This document shows positions 1 through 7,789 of a stretch of 44,145 bases of DNA, one piece after another. The notes under the pieces were generated by a model. It worked only from the letters and a program-made list of their open reading frames with translations, did not search any database and was not told where the DNA came from. Location of the stretch: the NCBI GenBank assembly GCA_028686425.1, contig JAQUBZ010000019.1, positions 1 through 44,145 on the forward strand. Direction: 5' to 3'. The position numbers and the translations under genes are program-made. Origin of the DNA: Bacteroidales bacterium. GTDB lineage: Bacteria > Bacteroidota > Bacteroidia > Bacteroidales > UBA932. The number at the start of each line of letters is the position of its first letter. The first letter of the stretch is position 1.

Positions 1-16
1 CTCTTGGTGTTTTCAT
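1..16 (-). CDS. Possible 5' end of a gene leaving the left edge
   Basis: An ATG on the minus strand at position 16 opens a frame with five codons (Met-Lys-Thr-Pro-Arg) before the window ends. A TAACTTTG element lies 40 bases upstream on the same strand, which is why it is listed. Five codons cannot identify a product; it may not be a gene. Confidence 0.2.
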
Positions 17-55
17 TTTGTCGATTTTTTTTCGTACCTTATCTCTTTGTAAACA

Positions 56-63
56 CAAAGTTA
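56..63 (-). promoter_or_regulatory. Bacteroidota-type -7 element (TAACTTTG)
   Basis: Read on the minus strand this is TAACTTTG, matching the TAnnTTTG -7 consensus of the Bacteroidota primary sigma factor. It would start transcription near position 49 toward the ATG at 16. I see no -33 TTTG at the usual 19-21 base spacing, so the call is tentative. Confidence 0.3.
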
Positions 64-293
64 GTAATTCCAACTCTTACACCTGTCGCTCATCCAACGT
101 TACACAGATCCGGCAGGAAGTGATTTCGTGGTAGTTTCCACCCTATGGCTTTCGAGGGCTTGATTGCCACAGGATGAATTGGTTGGTTTCGGGGAGGTCA
201 GCTTCAGGAAGGCCCGACTATTGGAATCTGGGGTCTGTCGTGTTGTGGCCTATCTGCTGATGGCTGTCGAGTTGTGCATGAAGGCCCGGTGGT
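64..293. other. Gene-free left-edge stretch
   Basis: No convincing reading frame, tRNA or rRNA is visible here. Base composition looks more GC-rich than the coding DNA beside it. A 9-base word, GAAGGCCCG, occurs twice (208-216 and 280-288). I see no clear terminator for the methyltransferase gene that ends at 294. It could be decayed mobile or intergenic DNA. Confidence 0.4.
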
Positions 294-1037
294 TTACCAC
301 ATTTTTCTCTGTCTGACTGCTTCGTACATGACAATGGCAGCTGCGACAGAGACATTGAGCGAACCGATTTCGCCCATCATAGGGATTTTCGCAGCATCAG
401 TACACAAAGACAAGACAGCATCGGAAATACCCTTACCCTCGGAACCGAGAATTATTACAGTCGGTTTCTTTAGATTGACATCATAAAGGTAACCTTCAGC
501 TTTTTCAGTAGCCGCAATAATTTGAAAACCGGCTTCAATCATATAATAAATCGGAATTTTCAGATTAGAGACCTTGCAAGTCGGAATACGTAGCAGAGCG
601 CCGGCAGAAGTCTTGATTGCATCTGCATTGATAGCCGCCCCGCCCTTTGCCGGCAAAATAATTCCGCTGACACCTGCACACTCGGCACTCCTTGCAATAG
701 CCCCGAAATTACGCACATCGCTTACACCATCCAGCATCAGAAACAGCGGATTCTCACACCGAGACATAGCCATCTCGACAGCCTCTTCAAATGGAACATA
801 GTCAATTTGAGAGATATAGGCAATCACTCCCTGATGAGCCCCTCGCACTAAATAGTTCATCTTTTCACCCGGAACAAACTGATACGGAATATCATTCTGC
901 TGAACCAATTCTAAAAGTTGCCTGAATTGAGGTCCTTCAAGCCCTTGCTTAAATAGAACCTTTTCAAATTTGCGCCCAGCCATAACTGCTTCAGTTACAG
1001 GGTGCATTCCAAATAAATAGTGTTGTTTCTCTTCCAT
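294..1037 (-). CDS. rlmB: TrmH/SpoU-family 23S rRNA 2'-O-methyltransferase (RlmB-like)
   Basis: SPOUT-class methyltransferase that in this family uses SAM to methylate a ribose 2'-OH, for RlmB at G2251 of 23S rRNA. The N-terminal part holds an RNA-binding substrate domain (FGMHPVTEA near the start). The C-terminal SpoU domain shows all three motifs: DGVSDVRNFGAIARSAE (motif 1), ILGSEGKGIS (motif 2) and MGEIGSLNVSVAAAI (motif 3), which form the trefoil-knot SAM site. The start at 1037 (MEEKQ) fits family N-termini; an upstream ATG at 1064 would overlap the ABC-F stop by 16 bases and is possible. Last gene of the long minus-strand operon starting at valS. The target base is family knowledge; other TrmH-family specificities cannot be excluded. 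Confidence 0.88.
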   Translation of the reverse strand: MEEKQHYLFGMHPVTEAVMAGRKFEKVLFKQGLEGPQFRQLLELVQQNDIPYQFVPGEKMNYLVRGAHQGVIAYISQIDYVPFEEAVEMAMSRCENPLFLMLDGVSDVRNFGAIARSAECAGVSGIILPAKGGAAINADAIKTSAGALLRIPTCKVSNLKIPIYYMIEAGFQIIAATEKAEGYLYDVNLKKPTVIILGSEGKGISDAVLSLCTDAAKIPMMGEIGSLNVSVAAAIVMYEAVRQRKMW

Positions 1038-1048
1038 ATCAAATTTGT

Positions 1049-3361
1049 TTATAATGTCGCCCATTCATCCATCTTGGCATCAAGTTCCCGCTTGAAATCG
1101 AGATATTTACGCGTAAGTTCAATAATATCGGTATCAGGTTGTGGAGCTGCCAGAACGGCCTCAATATCAGCCATTTCCTTTTCAAGAGTTGCAATCTGCC
1201 TCTCAAGCAGTGATTGGCGATTTCTCTTCTTTCTGTCTTCTTTGTCAAAAACACGCTGTTCGCTATACGATATTTTTTTTGTTCCTCCCTGAAAATCAGA
1301 TCTTTGGCTTTCACAGAAACCACGTCCTGAAGTGCCTTGCCCTGAAGCGTTTCCGCCGACTGAGCCGCGTCCACCAGAGTCACGTCCAGAAGCGTTTCCG
1401 CTGCCCGAATTGCGCCCAGAAGCGTTTCCGCCACCAGAGTTTCGTACGCCATCGACGCCACGTCCGGCAGAGCCTTGACCGCCAGCCTTTTGCGATGAAG
1501 ATGCCATCTCAATCTCGCGAAAAGACTCGACTTTTTTGCGATGCAGAAATTCGTCAACTCCACCAAGATGCTCTCTTACGCGCCCGTCCCCGAACTCATA
1601 AATCTTGTCCACAAGTCCGTTAAGGAAATCACGATCATGAGAAACGACTATCAAAGTGCCATTGTACGCTTTAAGTGCCTGTTTCAAAATATCTTTAGAG
1701 CGGATATCCATGTGATTGGTAGGCTCGTCGAGAGCCAGCAGATTGTATGGTTTCAGCATCAGTTTGGCCATCGCCAAACGAGACCGCTCTCCTCCGCTCA
1801 ACACCGCCACTTTTTTGTCAATATCCTCTCCCTTAAATAGAAAGGCTGCCAATATGTCTCTCAGTCTGAAGCGGACATCCCCCACGGCAATTTTGTCGAG
1901 GGTATCATAGACCGTATCGGTTTTTACAAGAATATCTTCCTGATTTTGAGCATAATAGCCCACACTTACATTATAGCCGATCTTCGCTTCTCCTGAAAAT
2001 GGTTCGAGTGTTTCCATCAGGATGCGCATCATGGTGGTCTTTCCCTCCCCGTTTCTCCCCACGAAAGCCACCTTTTCTCCGCGCTTGATAGTCATATTAA
2101 CACCTCGCAGGATAATTTTATCATGGGATGCCGGTGCAGAGGCAGAGACGGAGACGGAGGCGGAAGTGGCAGCAACAGCAGAATCAGAAGTCGCAGCGAT
2201 GGCAGATGCAGAAGTAGCAGCGACAGCAGATGCAGAAGTAGCAGCGATGGCAGATGCAGAAGTAGCAGCGACAGCAGATGCAGAAGTAGCAGCGACAGCA
2301 GATGCAGGTGCGGCGGCCTGGGTATTTATCGGATTTTCAGTAGAGTTGTGGTATCCGATGAGTGCATCTTTTACTGAAAATGCAACGTCTCCCGATCTTG
2401 GTGCAGGGGGAAATTTGACATTCAGTGCGGAATTATCCTCCTCGTCAATCTCGATGCGGTCAATCTTGCCGAGCTGTTTGATACGCGATTGAACCTGATT
2501 GCTTTTTGTAGGTTTATATCTGAATCTCTCTATAAAATCTTCCGTCTTTTCAATCATGCGCTGCTGATTGTCGTATGCAGCACGCTGTTGTTCAATACGT
2601 TCCTTGCGAAGTTCGACATATTTGGTATATGGGACCTTATAGTCATAAATGTGCCCGAGCATAATCTCGACTGTCCTCGTGGTACAATTGTCGAGGAATC
2701 GTCTATCGTGTGAAATCAGCACTAATGAGCCGGTGTAACCCTGCAAATAGTCCTCAAGCCACTGAATTGACTCTATATCAAGGTGATTGGTAGGCTCGTC
2801 AAGCAACAGGACATCAGGTTTGCGAAGAAGAATTTTGGCAAGCTCTATCCTCATATTCCACCCTTGACTAAACGTATTAGTCTGTCTATCAAGTTCTTCC
2901 CTCTTAAATCCAAGTCCTGTGAGGGTTTTCTCCGCCTGCATCACGGGAGACTCGCTGTCGGCCATTGCAAGGATGTCGTTTATTTCGTTAAGTTCTATTA
3001 TCAGATTTTGGTAACTCTTTGATTCATAATCCGTTCTTTCGGCAAGTTGAGCAGATATTTCGTCAAGTCGGCGATTTTTTTCAAATATCTCTGAAAATGC
3101 GGTAAGGGTTTCGTCAATGACCGATTTGTCCTTGGCGTGTTCCATGATTTGGGGCAGATAGCCGATTTTCTGACCGGAAGGCATTAATATTCGTCCGGAT
3201 GTAGGAGTCTGAAGCCCCATTATCAGCTTGAGAATGGTGGATTTACCCGCACCATTCTTCCCGACCAGACCTACCCTGTCCTTATCACTGATGTGAAAAT
3301 TAATGTCGTCGAGCAGCGTATATCCACCGAACGAGACCGTCAAATCATTAATGGAAATCAT
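1049..3361 (-). CDS. ABC-F family ATPase with internal repeat insertions
   Basis: Soluble twin-ATPase ABC-F protein (Uup/EttA group); relatives act on the ribosome, not in membrane transport. Two ABC domains are clear: Walker A GKNGAGKST near residue 34 with Walker B LLLDEPTNHLD, and Walker A GRNGEGKTT near 432 with signature LSGGERSR and ALDEPTNHMD. The first signature reads FSQGW where LSGGW/FSGGW is usual. At 770 aa it is about 120 residues longer than typical. The excess sits in an Ala/Ser/Thr/Val repeat (about residues 354-401), between the linker and domain 2, and a Gly/Ser/Asn tract (about 630-680) before the C-terminal coiled coil rich in Lys/Glu. Its ATG overlaps the tatC stop as ATGA, implying translational coupling. 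The ATPase call is secure; the ribosomal role is inferred. Confidence 0.9.
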   Translation of the reverse strand: MISINDLTVSFGGYTLLDDINFHISDKDRVGLVGKNGAGKSTILKLIMGLQTPTSGRILMPSGQKIGYLPQIMEHAKDKSVIDETLTAFSEIFEKNRRLDEISAQLAERTDYESKSYQNLIIELNEINDILAMADSESPVMQAEKTLTGLGFKREELDRQTNTFSQGWNMRIELAKILLRKPDVLLLDEPTNHLDIESIQWLEDYLQGYTGSLVLISHDRRFLDNCTTRTVEIMLGHIYDYKVPYTKYVELRKERIEQQRAAYDNQQRMIEKTEDFIERFRYKPTKSNQVQSRIKQLGKIDRIEIDEEDNSALNVKFPPAPRSGDVAFSVKDALIGYHNSTENPINTQAAAPASAVAATSASAVAATSASAIAATSASAVAATSASAIAATSDSAVAATSASVSVSASAPASHDKIILRGVNMTIKRGEKVAFVGRNGEGKTTMMRILMETLEPFSGEAKIGYNVSVGYYAQNQEDILVKTDTVYDTLDKIAVGDVRFRLRDILAAFLFKGEDIDKKVAVLSGGERSRLAMAKLMLKPYNLLALDEPTNHMDIRSKDILKQALKAYNGTLIVVSHDRDFLNGLVDKIYEFGDGRVREHLGGVDEFLHRKKVESFREIEMASSSQKAGGQGSAGRGVDGVRNSGGGNASGRNSGSGNASGRDSGGRGSVGGNASGQGTSGRGFCESQRSDFQGGTKKISYSEQRVFDKEDRKKRNRQSLLERQIATLEKEMADIEAVLAAPQPDTDIIELTRKYLDFKRELDAKMDEWATL
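1344..1431. repeat. Imperfect repeats coding for the Gly/Ser/Asn tract of the ABC-F protein
   Basis: The 13-mer GAAGCGTTTCCGC occurs three times (1344-1356, 1389-1401, 1419-1431) inside a wider degenerate repeat region of roughly 1320-1480. It encodes repeated Gly-Asn-Ala-Ser-Gly units in frame. Confidence 0.7.
2160..2303. repeat. 24-bp tandem repeat, six units, in frame in the ABC-F gene
   Basis: Six consecutive 24-base units (gcagaagtagcagcgacagc plus agat; the two outer units at 2160-2207 are diverged). Each encodes eight residues of the form ASAVAATS on the minus strand. Unit length is a multiple of three, so copy number change alters protein length without breaking the frame. Confidence 0.9.
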
Positions 3362-4539
3362 TTTGAACCTCCTTTGTCACCGTCAGCGCTGGTCTTTCGG
3401 CGTGAATCGTCGGCGCAGCCGTCGGCGCTGGTCTTTCGGTGTGAATCGTCGGCGCAGCCGTCAGCGCTGGTCTTTCGGCGTGAATCGTCGGCGCAGCCGT
3501 CAGCGCTGGTCTTTCGGCGTGAATCGTCGGCGCAGCCGTCAGCGCTGGTCTTTCGGCGTGAATCGTCAGCGCAGCCGTCAGCGCTGGTCTTTCGGCGTGA
3601 ATCGTCAGCGCAGCCGTCGGCGCTGTCATTCACAGCCACATCGGCAGCCACACCATCACCAGCCACACAGCCATCACCGGCCCCGCCTGAACCATCTGAG
3701 CCATCTGAACCGTCAGCACTATCGCCGTCACCGCCATAGCCACCGGCCCCGCCTTCCCCATCTTCTTCGACAGATTTTTTCTTACAGACAATGATACTCA
3801 CCTCATAGAGGCAGTAAAGCGGAACAGCCACGAAAAACAACGTTACAGCATCACCTGAAGGGGTGATAATGGCCGCAACGAGCATCAATATCACCGCTGC
3901 ATGCCTTCTGTATTTTTTAAGCAATTCTTTATTAATAATCCCGAACCTTGACAGCACAGCCGACAAGGCGGGCATCTCAAACACAATTCCCATAATCAGA
4001 ATCAGCGAAATAAACATTCCGATATACGATTTCAGGGAGATTTGATTGGGTACATCCACAGATACCTGATAAGTTCCCAGAAATCTGACAGTCAGCGGAA
4101 ACACAAGATAATAACCCACAATGAGCCCGAGATAGAACAGCACCGCCGCAAAACCGAAAGACTTGCGCACAGCCTGTTTTTCTTTTTCATAGAGGGCCGG
4201 AGCCACAAATGTCCATAATTGATAGAACACAAAAGGCATCGCCACGATTAGAGCCACATAGAACGAGACCCTCAAATGGGTAAAGAACTGGGCTGCCATC
4301 TCAATATTTATCATCTGAATATTGAAAGTTTCCATCTGTCCCAGCCCGAAAAGCCCAAGAAGATAGTTAAACCATTGATACAGTGCAAAATCGGAAGAAA
4401 GAGGGGCTAAGATAAAGCCGAAAATATAATCCTTGCAGAAAAAAGCCGCCACCATCAAAGCAACAATGACAAGAGCAGAGCGAAAAACTACCTTTCGCAG
4501 CTCATCGAGATGCTCCCAGAATGTCATATCAGTTCCCAT
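3358..4539 (-). CDS. tatC: Twin-arginine translocase subunit TatC with a repeat tail
   Basis: Membrane receptor of the Tat pathway, which exports folded proteins with twin-arginine signals. The core (to about residue 265) has the N-terminal FWEHLDELRK motif, six hydrophobic segments, and the conserved periplasmic region with LWTFVAPALYEKEK. TatC is normally 240-280 aa; this one is 393. The extra 125 residues form a hydrophilic tail that should lie in the cytoplasm: first Gly/Asp/Ser-rich, then six copies of a 13-residue unit SADGCADDSRRKT (one has His for the first Arg), each with one Cys. Start is the ATG at 4539, with a second in-frame ATG at 4527. It lies 129 bases after tatA in the same operon, and its stop overlaps the ABC-F start. 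The core is a firm call; the tail has no known function. Confidence 0.93.
   Translation of the reverse strand: MGTDMTFWEHLDELRKVVFRSALVIVALMVAAFFCKDYIFGFILAPLSSDFALYQWFNYLLGLFGLGQMETFNIQMINIEMAAQFFTHLRVSFYVALIVAMPFVFYQLWTFVAPALYEKEKQAVRKSFGFAAVLFYLGLIVGYYLVFPLTVRFLGTYQVSVDVPNQISLKSYIGMFISLILIMGIVFEMPALSAVLSRFGIINKELLKKYRRHAAVILMLVAAIITPSGDAVTLFFVAVPLYCLYEVSIIVCKKKSVEEDGEGGAGGYGGDGDSADGSDGSDGSGGAGDGCVAGDGVAADVAVNDSADGCADDSRRKTSADGCADDSRRKTSADGCADDSRRKTSADGCADDSRRKTSADGCADDSHRKTSADGCADDSRRKTSADGDKGGSK
3381..3614. repeat. tatC: 39-bp tandem repeat, six units, encoding the TatC tail
   Basis: Six back-to-back 39-base units (beginning cgtcagcgctggtctttcgg on the plus strand) differ at only a few positions, with a partial seventh to about 3625. 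Units are 13 codons long and in frame with tatC on the minus strand. No unique spacers separate them, so this is a minisatellite and not a CRISPR array. Confidence 0.95.
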
Positions 4540-4668
4540 TGCAACGTCTTAACTAACTATCCATTATTTATTAAATACCGAACACCGACCGCCATACTCG
4601 TTGCCGCATAACACGGCATAATACGGCAGCGAACATCATCATCACTCTCTGTCACAGTCTCATTCAGA

Positions 4669-4890
4669 CTATTTCTTCCGGTCGTCAGAGTCAATGTCTT
4701 TTACATCATTTTCAATCTCTTTCACATCCTTTTCCACATCTTTCATCCCATCTTTGAAACTGCGGATACCTTTTCCGAGTCCCTTCATCAATTCGGGAAT
4801 TTTTTTGCCGCCAAACAGCAACAGGAATACAAAAGCAACTATAAGCACTTCTGCCCATCCGATCGATCCAAACAGTAAAAATGTTCTCAT
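4669..4890 (-). CDS. tatA: Twin-arginine translocase subunit TatA/E
   Basis: Pore-forming or membrane-thinning component of the Tat system. The 73-residue protein has the family layout: a short N-terminal transmembrane helix (about 9-26, [17 protein letters not shown]), the hinge GGKKIPEL, an amphipathic helix ([14 protein letters not shown]), and a charged Lys/Asp/Glu tail. It lies one base after the P-type ATPase stop and upstream of tatC. tatA and tatC may therefore be a minimal two-part Tat system; no TatB-like gene is visible here. Confidence 0.93.
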   Translation of the reverse strand: MRTFLLFGSIGWAEVLIVAFVFLLLFGGKKIPELMKGLGKGIRSFKDGMKDVEKDVKEIENDVKDIDSDDRKK

Positions 4891-4891
4891 T

Positions 4892-7789
4892 TTATTTTTT
4901 AGTTTTAAATTTACGTATCGCCCTTACAATTTCTCCAACCCACAAAATTAATGAAGTTGAACAAATAATAACCAACCATTCTTCAAGAGTTAAAGGTTCG
5001 GTTCTGAAAAATCCGCCTCCCAACTGCACTATAATTATTTGCAGCACAAGTATCAGCACCACGATAAACAGAAATGACTTGTTTTTGAAGAAATGATGAA
5101 ATGCCGAATGATTTGTCCCCGAAACGCGCACATTGAACAAGTTCCAGAACTGCATCATCACAAATGCCGTAAAAAACATTGAAAGCTCATGAGAGCCAAG
5201 CCCCTGAAGGTCTTTAATCCATGTCGTGAATGCAAATTTGAGCTGGGCATCCGGTCCTGCACCTTCGGAATATTTCAGGAAAAATATCATCATCGCAATC
5301 ACAACTGCCAAAAACGAGGCACCTTGTATGCAAATATTTGAAAACATGCGCTTTGTAATGATAAAGTCATTTACTCCGCGAGGTTTGTTTTTTAGTACTT
5401 CCGGATCTGAAGGCTCTGTAGCCAGGGCTAAAGCGGCAAATGTATCCATTATGAGATTGACCCACAACATCTGTGTCACAGTCAGAGGAAATTCAATCCC
5501 TATAAACGGTCCCAGCAAAGCTGTCAGAAGAGCCACTACATTGATTGTCAGCTGAAACTGAATAAATCTCTGAATATTCAGATAGATGGAACGTCCCCAC
5601 TGTACTGCAGTGATAATACTTGCAAACGAGTCATCGAGCAATACGATGTCGCTCGCCTCTTTCGCAACGGCCGTCCCGGTCCCCATTGCAAGCCCCACAT
5701 TGGCATGATTGAGTGCCGGAGCATCATTTGTACCGTCACCTGTCACAGCCACCACCTTGTCGGCTTTCTGCAGTAGTTTGACAAGCCTCATCTTATCGGC
5801 AGGTCTCGCTCTCGACATCACTTTGATTCTCAATGCCGCAGTATATGCTTCGTCATCAGAAAGGGCTGCAAATTCGCTTCCCGTAATGATGGCATCATCT
5901 GTATCTTCTTCTTCCCAAAGTCCTGATTGGCGTGCTATCTCTTTTGCTGTCAACGAATTATCCCCTGTTACAATCTTAACTTCTATTCCTGCATCGTTGC
6001 AGGCTTTCATTGCCGCCGGAACATCTGTCCTGATAGGATCGGCAATTGCCATAAATCCCACAAACCTCAACGGCGTAGAAGCTATCATTTCCGAAAATTC
6101 ATCAGTGGAAAGGCCTTCTTCCCCATTTTCAGACTCTTTATCGAATGTATTTTTAGAGACAAATCCATTGGCAAATGCGAGGATTCTCATCCCTTTACCC
6201 TGATATTCCTTGATTTGCGCTGCAATCGCAGCTTTATCGAAACTCCCTTCACAAGCACTTGTACACATCTCAAGCACTATTTCGGCTGCACCTTTTATGT
6301 AGAGTGAATATTCCGAAGAATGTTCCGATTCGACAAATTGACTGTCCACAAGGGAGGCCATGAATTTGCGTTCGGTAGAGAACGGAAGTCTTGCCATAAG
6401 CCGCTCTGCCGCTCTATATTCGCGATAGTCATATCCCGACTCCCTGACCAGCAGCAGCATAGCCCCTTCGGTCGCATTGCCGACAACTTCTATTTTTTCT
6501 GTAAATCTGACATTCGGAGCCTCAACTATTTTTACATCATCACCTGACAAGCCATTTTCGGAACCATTTTCTGAGACATAACCATCGGAGCTTTTTCCGG
6601 TGACACCGCCATTTTCGGGGGATTCCGCCTCGCTCTTTGCTCCAAGGCTTAAATGGGCAGTCGAATTGGCTGCAATCTGTTCCACAAAATGGGGCTCGAC
6701 CGGAACTGTGCAGTACTGCACTTTCATACGGTTCTGAGTGAGTGTACCTGTCTTGTCTGTGCATATTACCGTAGTAGCACCCATAGTTTCACATGCGTGC
6801 ATCTTGCGAACAAGTGTGTTTCCCGCCGTCATACGCCTCATGCTGTATGCGAGCGAAAGTGTTACGCTCATTGCAAGTCCCTCAGGTACAGCCACTACTA
6901 TCAGTGTAACGGCTATCATGAAGAAACTCAGCAGCACTTCAAAGTTGGCAAGTGTAAGTTCGAGGGTCACTTCCCCTATAATTAATCCTCTGATTATCAG
7001 TGCTAAAAATGTAACCCCTGCTACTGTAAATCCGATTCTTCCTATCAGTTTGCCGAGTTTGCCGAGCTGCTTGTTGAGCGGCGTCTCCTCCCCTGTCAGT
7101 TCGGCTGCCTGCCTTGCAGTCTTACCGATTTCGGTATTATCTCCTACGGAAAATATCCGGATGGTCCCCGTCCCCTCCATAACTGTCGTACCACGAAACA
7201 CCTTTGTCAGAGGATATGCTCCGGCATCGGACTCTTGTCCTTCAGGTCGCGATTTGAGCGTATCGGAAGAGTCATCCACAGAGGCATCGTTCTCAGGCAG
7301 ACCGGCATGTTTTCTGGCCGGAACAGACTCTCCGTTAAGGGTTGATTCATTGACACTCAAGTTCATGGCCTCAAGAATATCTCCATCGGCAGGGATCTCG
7401 TCACCTTGTTCCAAAAACACTATATCTCCAACAACTATCTCGGTCTTAGGTATTTCCATGACCTTGCAGTCCCTTAGCACTTTGACCGGTACGGTGTCGC
7501 TGATCTGGTTTAGTATGTCAAACTCCTTGCTTGCCTTGTATTCATTTATGAATGAGAGAAATGTGGCAAGAAATATTGCAAGCAGAATACCTATGCTCTC
7601 TGTCAGGGAGCCGTGAAAGTATCCTGAGATAAAAGAAAGTACTGTAGCAAAGAGAAGCAGTTTGATAATCGGGTCGTTGAATTTGCCCAGCAACATCTTA
7701 TACCACTTCATTCTGACCGGTGGGGTAAGGTCGTTGGAGCCGTGTGTGCGCCTGCTCTGTATAACTTCGTCTTTGGTTAAACCTTTCAT
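4892..7789 (-). CDS. Calcium-translocating P-type ATPase (PMCA/SERCA-like)
   Basis: Integral membrane ion pump of the P2 class, which in this family exports Ca2+ with ATP. Visible in order: N-terminal cation-ATPase domain, first membrane helix pair, actuator loop with [10 protein letters not shown], membrane segment with VAVPEGLAM, phosphorylation site DKTGTLTQN (Asp345), nucleotide-binding [22 protein letters not shown], hinge [10 protein letters not shown], and the C-terminal helix bundle with the acidic [13 protein letters not shown] segment. At 965 aa it is longer than most bacterial members because of two Ser/Asp/Glu/Gly-rich inserts, about residues 158-190 (A domain) and 385-420 (N domain). 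Start overlaps the valS stop as ATGA. Ca2+ specificity is inferred from motif similarity; other divalent cations are possible. Confidence 0.9.
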   Translation of the reverse strand: MKGLTKDEVIQSRRTHGSNDLTPPVRMKWYKMLLGKFNDPIIKLLLFATVLSFISGYFHGSLTESIGILLAIFLATFLSFINEYKASKEFDILNQISDTVPVKVLRDCKVMEIPKTEIVVGDIVFLEQGDEIPADGDILEAMNLSVNESTLNGESVPARKHAGLPENDASVDDSSDTLKSRPEGQESDAGAYPLTKVFRGTTVMEGTGTIRIFSVGDNTEIGKTARQAAELTGEETPLNKQLGKLGKLIGRIGFTVAGVTFLALIIRGLIIGEVTLELTLANFEVLLSFFMIAVTLIVVAVPEGLAMSVTLSLAYSMRRMTAGNTLVRKMHACETMGATTVICTDKTGTLTQNRMKVQYCTVPVEPHFVEQIAANSTAHLSLGAKSEAESPENGGVTGKSSDGYVSENGSENGLSGDDVKIVEAPNVRFTEKIEVVGNATEGAMLLLVRESGYDYREYRAAERLMARLPFSTERKFMASLVDSQFVESEHSSEYSLYIKGAAEIVLEMCTSACEGSFDKAAIAAQIKEYQGKGMRILAFANGFVSKNTFDKESENGEEGLSTDEFSEMIASTPLRFVGFMAIADPIRTDVPAAMKACNDAGIEVKIVTGDNSLTAKEIARQSGLWEEEDTDDAIITGSEFAALSDDEAYTAALRIKVMSRARPADKMRLVKLLQKADKVVAVTGDGTNDAPALNHANVGLAMGTGTAVAKEASDIVLLDDSFASIITAVQWGRSIYLNIQRFIQFQLTINVVALLTALLGPFIGIEFPLTVTQMLWVNLIMDTFAALALATEPSDPEVLKNKPRGVNDFIITKRMFSNICIQGASFLAVVIAMMIFFLKYSEGAGPDAQLKFAFTTWIKDLQGLGSHELSMFFTAFVMMQFWNLFNVRVSGTNHSAFHHFFKNKSFLFIVVLILVLQIIIVQLGGGFFRTEPLTLEEWLVIICSTSLILWVGEIVRAIRKFKTKK

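Noticed and set aside
1039-1566. A 175-aa minus-strand frame in another phase at the end of the ABC-F gene, suggesting a frameshift
   Set aside because: The main frame continues intact to a normal coiled-coil C-terminus; the alternative frame is a product of the Gly/Ser repeat tract.
3381-3625. CRISPR-like direct repeats
   Set aside because: The 39-base units are directly adjacent with no unique spacers, and they are in frame as the tail of TatC. It is a coding minisatellite.
3293-3794. Plus-strand frames of 148 and 163 aa across the repeats
   Set aside because: They are repetitive shadow translations of the tatC minisatellite on the opposite strand, with no family features.
6738-7616. A 292-aa plus-strand frame inside the P-type ATPase gene
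   Set aside because: It lies wholly opposite conserved ATPase motifs and has a Ser/Thr/Pro-rich composition typical of antisense shadows.
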